Assembly (NCBI GenBank): GCA_031296935.1
Contig: JAVDPD010000005.1
Location: forward strand, 62,001-126,000
Direction of reading: 5' to 3'
Length of the DNA: 64,000 nt
From: Cerasicoccus maritimus
Lineage (GTDB): Bacteria; Verrucomicrobiota; Verrucomicrobiia; Opitutales; Cerasicoccaceae
Below the pieces are notes generated by a model, which did no database searches, was not told where the DNA came from, and was given only the letters and a program-made list of their open reading frames with translations. The position numbers were made by a program, and so were the translations under genes. Every line of letters starts with the position of its first letter. Position 1 is the first letter of the stretch. Below are positions 58,478 to 64,000 of this stretch, in pieces.

Positions 58478-60196
58478 ATGCTTAAGACTTACTTCTGTAT
58501 CATAGCCGCGCTCGTTTGCGTGTGCGCCGCTCACGCGAAAGATTACCTCGAGAATTATTTGCCCGATACCACGCTGTTCAGCTTGTCGCTGGATGACTTT
58601 AAGGGCTTGGTAAGCGAGTTGGAGCAAGGTCGTCTGAGCGAATTTGTCACTGAGAAACAGCGTGCTGAATGGACCACGCAGCTTGAGGAGCCTTTTGAAA
58701 CCGGCGATGGCCAGCGTTTTACTTTGCCCAGTGGCAATGCGCTGTCGTTCGATAGCTTGGACGAAGTCCTTACCGGACGAATCTGTGGCGCAGTGGTGGG
58801 GATGGATGAAGCCAATGACATGGAGCCCGAGATTGTGCTGATAGCAGAGTTCTCCGGGGATATTGAGGCGTTGAAATTCCTTCAGATCTGTGACCGTGAT
58901 TTGCCTAGTGACGAAGTGCTGCTCGTAGAAGAACCATACGCTGGCATTACGCTGTATACCGAAGAATTGGTTGAAGCACCTGAGGAAGAATGGATGCCGG
59001 AATATTGGACGTTAGTCGATGGTTACGCAATCGAGACGACCTCGCTGGAACTCCTCAAAAACACAGTCGACTCCATTCTCGACACCCGCCGTGATGGCTT
59101 AGGCAGCACCGAAGATTTCCTCCGTAGCATGGATATTTGCGGCGAAGCACAAGCCCGTGCATACGGCAACTTGCGCGTAGGAGTCGACATGCTTCGCAGC
59201 TATTTCCAGTCTGACATGGGCGACATCCCGCTCAATCCGCTTGGGGTGACCTTGGAGTCGCTGTGGAACAGTTTGGCTGTTGATAACCTGCATGCCGCCT
59301 TTGCTTCGCTCGATTACAAGAGTGACAATCTACAGTCCACGTTCGGTGTGCTTTACGATGAGCGCAAAGGCATACTCGAGCTGTTGGCCTACAGTCCGGA
59401 CCCGTTGCGCCTGCCGCATTGGGTCCCGGAGGAAGTTGCTGGCGCGAACGTGACGATGATTGATTTCAGTGAAGCCTTTGCCGCTCTGGAATCCATCCTC
59501 AACGACATGAGCCCGAACTTCGGCGCGATGTTTCAGCTCCAGTTAGACAACCTACGCCAGCAGACCGGCCTAGATTTACGCGAAGCCTTGTTGAACAATT
59601 TTGGCGACCAATTTGCCTCATTCACCGTTTGGAAGGAGGACGCGAATGAGGGCGACGAAAAGGACAGGGAAAATAAGATTTTCGCAATTCCAATCCGCGA
59701 TCCGCAGGCCTTCCAAGGAGCGGTTAAGGGACTGGCAGAGACTTTCATGCCCGGCGCCGAAATGTTTACCGAGCGTCCATTCCTGGACATGTCCATCATG
59801 GTTCCTGCCCAGGTGAACCAGGAAGATCCGCCCTTTGGCTACGCGTTGGTGGACAATCATTTGTTTGTGGCGATTGGGTCGGTCGATTTGCTGGAACGCA
59901 CGCTCTATCGACTGAGGGAGTCGGACGGCGGATTGTGGAATCAAAGCTACATGGTGGATGCGCTCGCCGACATGCCGCCAAACCCAGTTGAGTGTGCTTA
60001 TTTTAACCTCGGGTCGGCAATGGAGCAAGTCATGGCAATTTACCGGGAGGAAGTAGCGGACAACTTAGGGAAAGGCATCGAGCTTGATATTCCGGAATTC
60101 AGCGGCGCCGACATGCCGTATTTTATTCTTTCTGCCGGCTACATCCTGGAAGACGCACAAATCACCCGCGCCCGAGTCCTGCCGAAAAATCCTTAA
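58478..60196 (+). CDS. Secreted hypothetical protein (DUF3352-like architecture)
   Basis: 572 residues with a signal peptide (MLKTYFCIIAALVCVCAAHA). The body is acidic and repetitive in character: an early part with PDTTLFSLSLDDFKGLVSEL and later segments such as DPQAFQGAVKGLAETFMPGA and NHLFVAIGSVDLLERTLYRL. Such segments recall DUF3352 proteins, which are of unknown function, but the match is only by style. It has a good AAGGAG ribosome-binding site 5 bp after the protease stop. Confidence 0.75.
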   Translation: MLKTYFCIIAALVCVCAAHAKDYLENYLPDTTLFSLSLDDFKGLVSELEQGRLSEFVTEKQRAEWTTQLEEPFETGDGQRFTLPSGNALSFDSLDEVLTGRICGAVVGMDEANDMEPEIVLIAEFSGDIEALKFLQICDRDLPSDEVLLVEEPYAGITLYTEELVEAPEEEWMPEYWTLVDGYAIETTSLELLKNTVDSILDTRRDGLGSTEDFLRSMDICGEAQARAYGNLRVGVDMLRSYFQSDMGDIPLNPLGVTLESLWNSLAVDNLHAAFASLDYKSDNLQSTFGVLYDERKGILELLAYSPDPLRLPHWVPEEVAGANVTMIDFSEAFAALESILNDMSPNFGAMFQLQLDNLRQQTGLDLREALLNNFGDQFASFTVWKEDANEGDEKDRENKIFAIPIRDPQAFQGAVKGLAETFMPGAEMFTERPFLDMSIMVPAQVNQEDPPFGYALVDNHLFVAIGSVDLLERTLYRLRESDGGLWNQSYMVDALADMPPNPVECAYFNLGSAMEQVMAIYREEVADNLGKGIELDIPEFSGADMPYFILSAGYILEDAQITRARVLPKNP

Positions 60197-60202
60197 GCAA
60201 TC

Positions 60203-62500
60203 ATGCGATACCTCACAGCATTTCTGCTCATTAGCAGCGCCGCACTCGCCAATGAATTCGAGACTAACCCAATTCGGTTGACTGGCCCAGAAGTCACTAA
60301 GATCGATTGGAGCGTGCGCGCCTTGGCTCAAGACGACGTTGATGGCGATGGCAAGCTAGACATCGGCGTCATCAACAACGACCGCGCCCGCATCGAAATT
60401 TACTACCAACGAGCTCCGGGCGAAGTCGACAGTCAGACACAAAGCATCCGCCGCAATCGTTGGGAGCCAGTCTTGGAGGACACGCGTTTTGAGGTCGAAG
60501 GCGTCACGAGCGGCATTGCAATGTTTGACCTGGCCCTGGGGGACGTGACCGGCGATGGCCAGACGGACGTTATTTTTACCAGCAAGGACGAGCCACTCGT
60601 TGCTGTGGCTCAGCTAGATGACGGCGACTGGTCTGAAAAGCGTGAGTACGATGGCGTCGATGCGCTACCTTGGAAGACCACGTTGCAGCTCGTGGAGCTG
60701 TCAGATCGCTACGATGGCCTGGAGTTGGTGGCGTTAACCAAAAACCGACTGATGGTCTTTGCCTTCGATGAAAACGCGACGCCAATCAAATTGCATGAAA
60801 CTTACCGTCTGGAAGCTAACGCCATGGACTTGGAGGTGCTGCCCGCGAACAAAGACTTACCGCTGCGCTTCAGCTATCGGGCACCTGGGTCTTCGCGTGC
60901 GTTGCGCATTATCGAATGGCAGCCGGGCTCAGGCCTAGGCGCGGAGCAAGCATACCGCCTCGACGCCACCACGCCGAGTATCGCTTGGGTTGACCCCAAG
61001 GGTGAGGACCCGGAATTAGTTTTAATCGAGCCCCGTACGGGCCGTTTGCGCGTTGAGCAACTTCAGGCTGCCAGTCTGGAAAACGGCGATGACTGGCCGA
61101 TGGAATATTACTCGACGAGCGCAGAGGCGGCTGCGGCAGATGCGTATGCCTGGGGCGATTTCAATGGCGACGGCTTGCTCGACATGGTCGTGGCAGACTC
61201 CGCCAATGCGCAAATCTGGCAGCTACAAGGTAAGCCCGGAGGCGGCTGGCTTGCGCCCGAGTCGTTCCCTTCATTCCGTGGCGTGGAATCCCTGGCGGCG
61301 GCCGACATCAATGGCGACGGCAAGTCGGAGCTGTTCGCGCTCAGTTCCGACGAGGGCGTGATTGGCCTGACCCATTGGAACGGTGATCGTTTTGTCTTTC
61401 CTCAGGTCATTGGTGTGGCGGGTGATCCGGTCAAGATTGCCTGGGCTCCCGAGCGCCAGCAGTTGATTCTTATTTCCAGCGACAACAGCCAACAAAAGCT
61501 CTCGCTGCTTTCGCAGAAAGACGGCACCTGGGTTGTCGACGTGGCAATCGAGCTGGACGGAATGCGTCGGCCGCCATCGGGCTTGATGTTGGCGGATCTG
61601 GACCAAAATGGTTCCCAGGACTTGCTGATCACCTTCCCGCGCTATGCGGCGCGCTACATCGACCTCGACCAGTTGGAAAGCCTACCCGAGGACGAACGTG
61701 GCAAAGCAGTTTACGAGATCGACGGTTTGCGCGAAGTGAATTTGGCCGATACCGGATTGGGCGACGTCAATGGCGACGGCCTTGACGAACTCTTAATTAC
61801 CTCCAACGGCTTTGTGCGCGCCGTTTATTTGGACTCCGAAAAACGCCGCACGGTGCTGGATCAATTCAACTCCCGGTCCGGCAATGACAACCTCTCGATC
61901 CCGCACCTGCGCGATGTGGATGGCGACGGCGTAGCCGAGCTGCTTCTGTTTGATACTCGTTCCAAGGAATTTCAAATCCTAAGCCGCGATGACTCCGGCA
62001 TCTATCGCTATGCACGCTCAGTCGAGTTTGGCGACTTCGCGCCCTTGGGCATTTTGCCGAGCGATGCAACAGGCGGCGATCTCGTGCTACTCGGCAAGAA
62101 TGCAATCCTGCGCACCTCGATACAGCAGCCGTGGCAGGCACTGCAAAATCTCTCCACCTACGAATCTGACTTGGATGACATTGTTTATAACCAGATTGCC
62201 GTAGGTGAGCTCAATGGCGAAAACGGCCCGGAGTTTGTGCTTATCGATGGGCAAAATAACGTCCTTGAGGTCATCAAATATGTTGCCCCGGATACGTGGC
62301 AGAGCGCCTTGCATTTCAACGTCTTTGAGGAAGATATCCACTACGGTGGCCGCAAGGGCGCCCCGCTGGAGCCGCGAGAGGTCATCATTGGCGACTTCAC
62401 CAATGATGGTCGCCAGGACATCATCCTGCTCGTGCACGACCGGATGCTCCTCTACCCACAAGGCGGGGCGGAGCCAGTCGCAGGACAAGCAGTTAATTAA
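60203..62500 (+). CDS. Secreted FG-GAP/VCBS beta-propeller protein
   Basis: 765 residues with a signal peptide (MRYLTAFLLISSAALA). At least nine FG-GAP-type calcium loops of the D-x-D-G-D-G form are visible: DVDGDGKLDIG, DVTGDGQTDVI, DFNGDGLLDMV, DINGDGKSELF, DLDQNGSQDLL, DVNGDGLDELL, DVDGDGVAELL, ELNGENGPEFV and DFTNDGRQDII. They predict a beta-propeller involved in ligand binding or adhesion. It forms an operon with the two genes before it and overlaps the convergent PhoX-like gene by 4 bp. Confidence 0.88.
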   Translation: MRYLTAFLLISSAALANEFETNPIRLTGPEVTKIDWSVRALAQDDVDGDGKLDIGVINNDRARIEIYYQRAPGEVDSQTQSIRRNRWEPVLEDTRFEVEGVTSGIAMFDLALGDVTGDGQTDVIFTSKDEPLVAVAQLDDGDWSEKREYDGVDALPWKTTLQLVELSDRYDGLELVALTKNRLMVFAFDENATPIKLHETYRLEANAMDLEVLPANKDLPLRFSYRAPGSSRALRIIEWQPGSGLGAEQAYRLDATTPSIAWVDPKGEDPELVLIEPRTGRLRVEQLQAASLENGDDWPMEYYSTSAEAAAADAYAWGDFNGDGLLDMVVADSANAQIWQLQGKPGGGWLAPESFPSFRGVESLAAADINGDGKSELFALSSDEGVIGLTHWNGDRFVFPQVIGVAGDPVKIAWAPERQQLILISSDNSQQKLSLLSQKDGTWVVDVAIELDGMRRPPSGLMLADLDQNGSQDLLITFPRYAARYIDLDQLESLPEDERGKAVYEIDGLREVNLADTGLGDVNGDGLDELLITSNGFVRAVYLDSEKRRTVLDQFNSRSGNDNLSIPHLRDVDGDGVAELLLFDTRSKEFQILSRDDSGIYRYARSVEFGDFAPLGILPSDATGGDLVLLGKNAILRTSIQQPWQALQNLSTYESDLDDIVYNQIAVGELNGENGPEFVLIDGQNNVLEVIKYVAPDTWQSALHFNVFEEDIHYGGRKGAPLEPREVIIGDFTNDGRQDIILLVHDRMLLYPQGGAEPVAGQAVN

Positions 62501-63858
62501 GCGGTTGGCCAAGGGCCAGTCATGGCAATCGTCAGGCCCGGGGCGTTTTGGATGTTGAAAAACAGCGTTTTACCGTCGGGTGAGAAACACGCACCAGCCA
62601 GCTCCGAGCTGTTATACATACACTTAGCGAGGTGGTAGATTTCGCCCTTCGGCGTCACTCCGACCAGGCGTTTATGTGGCGCATTGGAGTCTTCGCAGAT
62701 GATGACATCGCCCCAGGGCGCAACTACGAGGTTATCCGCGTTCTGCATGAGGTCGGAGTCGTGGGACTCGATGAATAGCTCCAACGTGTCTGGCTTTTCA
62801 CCGCGCCCCGGCACGAGACGGAAGATTTGGCCAAACATCTGGGGGCCGCCCGTGGTGCAGGCAAAGTAGATTTCGTCGTCACCCGTCCAAATGCCTTCGG
62901 TCCGGGCAAAAATCGCGGCACCTTGCTTTTGTGCGCGGAAACGCAAGTCGTCCTGCGGCGCTTCGACGTCATCTAAGTCCACCCAATCCACTTCGAAGCT
63001 TTTGTTGAGCGGAAATTGCGTGCTGCCGCCCGGGTTGTTGCGAGTATCAGCCGGACCACCCTTGATCACGAGAGCTTGGAGTTTGCCGGAGTCGAGTTTC
63101 TCTGGCTTGTCCGGCACAAAGCGGTAGAGGCTGGCGTCGCCCAGGTCCTCAGTTTGGTAAACGATGCTAGTGGCTGGATCGACTGCGATTGCCTCGCGAC
63201 GAAAGCGTCCCATTGCCTTAAGCGGCTTGGCTTGCTCGAGCTCGGGAGTCAGGGTGGCGCTGACTTCAAAGGCGTAGCCGTGATCTTGCTTGTAACCATC
63301 GCCAGCCTTAACCGAGCTTTCCTCGCAAGTAATCCAAGTGCCCCAAGGGGTCGGGCCGCCCGCGCAATTGCGCTCCGTGCCCAGTAGTCGCATGAATTCC
63401 TTTTCGACTTGGCCACTTTTCGGATTGTAAACCAAAATCGAGCAGCCGCCGATGCACGGCATGTTGTTTTGGCGTACATCATAAAGCTTGCTGTGGTCGA
63501 TTTCCGCATAGCGCTCATTGAGCAGACCAAACGGTCCGAGCGGGCGCCAGGGGTATTCGTTCTCATGGTTTCGGATGAGTATCACGCGGCCATGCGGACC
63601 AGGGAAAGCCGCCATGCCGTCCTGCTTGCCCGGAGACAGTAGGCCGTCGGCCATTGGCTTGCCAGTTTGTGAAATGATCCGATAGGTGAAACCTTTGGGC
63701 AAATCGAGCACCTTGTTAGGATCGGGCAGGAGAGGGCCGAAGCCCGCTGAAGGCGTCACACTGCCGTCGGCCATCAGCTTTTGCAGGCCACCAAAGCCTA
63801 GTGTGAGTACGGCGCCAGAGACGCCGATGGCTTCCAGGAATTCTCTGCGATTTAACAT
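62497..63858 (-). CDS. PhoX-like DUF839 protein with Tat signal
   Basis: 453 residues. The N-terminus MLNRREFLEAIGVSGAVLTL is a twin-arginine signal, so it is exported folded. The body is the DUF839/PhoX-type beta-propeller, with GRVILIRNHENEYPW, ERNCAGGPTPWGTWITCEES, IVYQTEDLGDASLYRFVPDK and the C-terminal GDVIICEDSNAPHKRLVGVT. PhoX is a calcium- and iron-dependent alkaline phosphatase. Whether this homologue has phosphatase activity is not known. Its stop overlaps the convergent FG-GAP gene. Confidence 0.9.
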   Translation of the reverse strand: MLNRREFLEAIGVSGAVLTLGFGGLQKLMADGSVTPSAGFGPLLPDPNKVLDLPKGFTYRIISQTGKPMADGLLSPGKQDGMAAFPGPHGRVILIRNHENEYPWRPLGPFGLLNERYAEIDHSKLYDVRQNNMPCIGGCSILVYNPKSGQVEKEFMRLLGTERNCAGGPTPWGTWITCEESSVKAGDGYKQDHGYAFEVSATLTPELEQAKPLKAMGRFRREAIAVDPATSIVYQTEDLGDASLYRFVPDKPEKLDSGKLQALVIKGGPADTRNNPGGSTQFPLNKSFEVDWVDLDDVEAPQDDLRFRAQKQGAAIFARTEGIWTGDDEIYFACTTGGPQMFGQIFRLVPGRGEKPDTLELFIESHDSDLMQNADNLVVAPWGDVIICEDSNAPHKRLVGVTPKGEIYHLAKCMYNSSELAGACFSPDGKTLFFNIQNAPGLTIAMTGPWPTA

Positions 63859-64000
63859 TGGCTAATAAAAAAAGTGGATTTTTTTGCTAAAGTGATGCAC
63901 AGATGTGGTCGATATTGAATGAAATTGCTGAATTTGACTGTTTAGAGTTTCTTTTCGGCAAGCGCGCAGATTGTATACACTCTTAATGAATTCGACTGAA
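63859..64000. other. Upstream region of the PhoX-like gene
   Basis: AT-rich sequence to the window end with A-runs at about 63866 and T-runs at about 63880. It should hold the promoter of the PhoX-like gene, but no motif was assigned. Confidence 0.3.

Overview
The window reads as a chromosomal segment of a Gram-negative bacterium of the Verrucomicrobiota, most likely class Opitutia (inference, not proven here). Supporting signs are a DUF1549/DUF1553 secreted CxxCH protein of the type common in Planctomycetota and Verrucomicrobiota, a PhoX-like DUF839 protein, a large secreted beta-helix protein, an MscK-size mechanosensitive channel, a complex I operon, and moderately GC-rich coding sequence with many divergent or convergent gene pairs. 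No rRNA, tRNA or CRISPR array was recognised.

Layout. 1-4347: a 5'-anchored but window-truncated DUF1549 protein, MutY, an SDR oxidoreductase and an MBL-fold hydrolase. 4348-6263: a gene-poor stretch rich in inverted and short tandem repeats around a two-ACT-domain protein. 6264-16668: two alpha/beta-hydrolases, ValRS, an MscS/MscK channel and an LPLAT plus OlsB-like fusion. 16669-25349: an accessory region with an IS3 fragment, a secreted beta-helix protein, a frameshifted RAYT (REP-associated) transposase beside a 23-bp tandem array, a Hint-HNH toxin module with its SMI1/KNR4 immunity gene, a CDF metal transporter and a decayed ISL3-like element. 25350-31731: cNMP-binding protein, GlnA, O-antigen ligase/TPR, a Tsr3-like protein, an FmdB zinc ribbon, a DUF4013-like membrane protein and farnesyl diphosphate synthase. 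31732-32835: a nested IS scar (IS1182-type inside an ISL3 remnant). 32836-41997: a small membrane protein, photolyase, PheA, a second small membrane protein, an MBL protein, an AI-2E-family exporter, a zinc-ribbon protein, glutaredoxin and UvrA, whose last 20 codons are an IS end. 42642-56647: nuoBCDEFGHIJKLMN, with nuoA absent. 56654-62500: Mpg glycosylase, dodecin, and a three-gene run for a trypsin-like protease, a large secreted protein and an FG-GAP repeat protein. 62497-63858: a Tat-exported PhoX-like protein.

How the genes work together. The nuo genes encode the membrane and peripheral arms of a proton-pumping NADH:quinone oxidoreductase, minus NuoA. MutY, PhrB, UvrA and Mpg are four DNA-repair functions scattered through the window. 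GlnA, PheA, IspA and ValRS are ordinary metabolic or translation genes. The 21915-23369 pair is a toxin/immunity cassette whose base composition changes sharply at the Hint/toxin boundary.

Most unusual signals. (1) An 83-bp double-hairpin palindromic element sits in frame inside valS; its two 27-bp arms differ only by one covarying base pair. (2) A three-hairpin REP-like family (two mirrored copies at 5980-6154, a shorter copy touching the valS stop codon) shows compensatory stem changes. (3) A degenerate 23-bp-period array of about nine units lies at the 3' end of the RAYT gene. (4) ISL3-type ends sit in the T-tracts or A-runs at gene ends, including the 3' end of uvrA. (5) A dodecin gene has ACG where ATG is expected.
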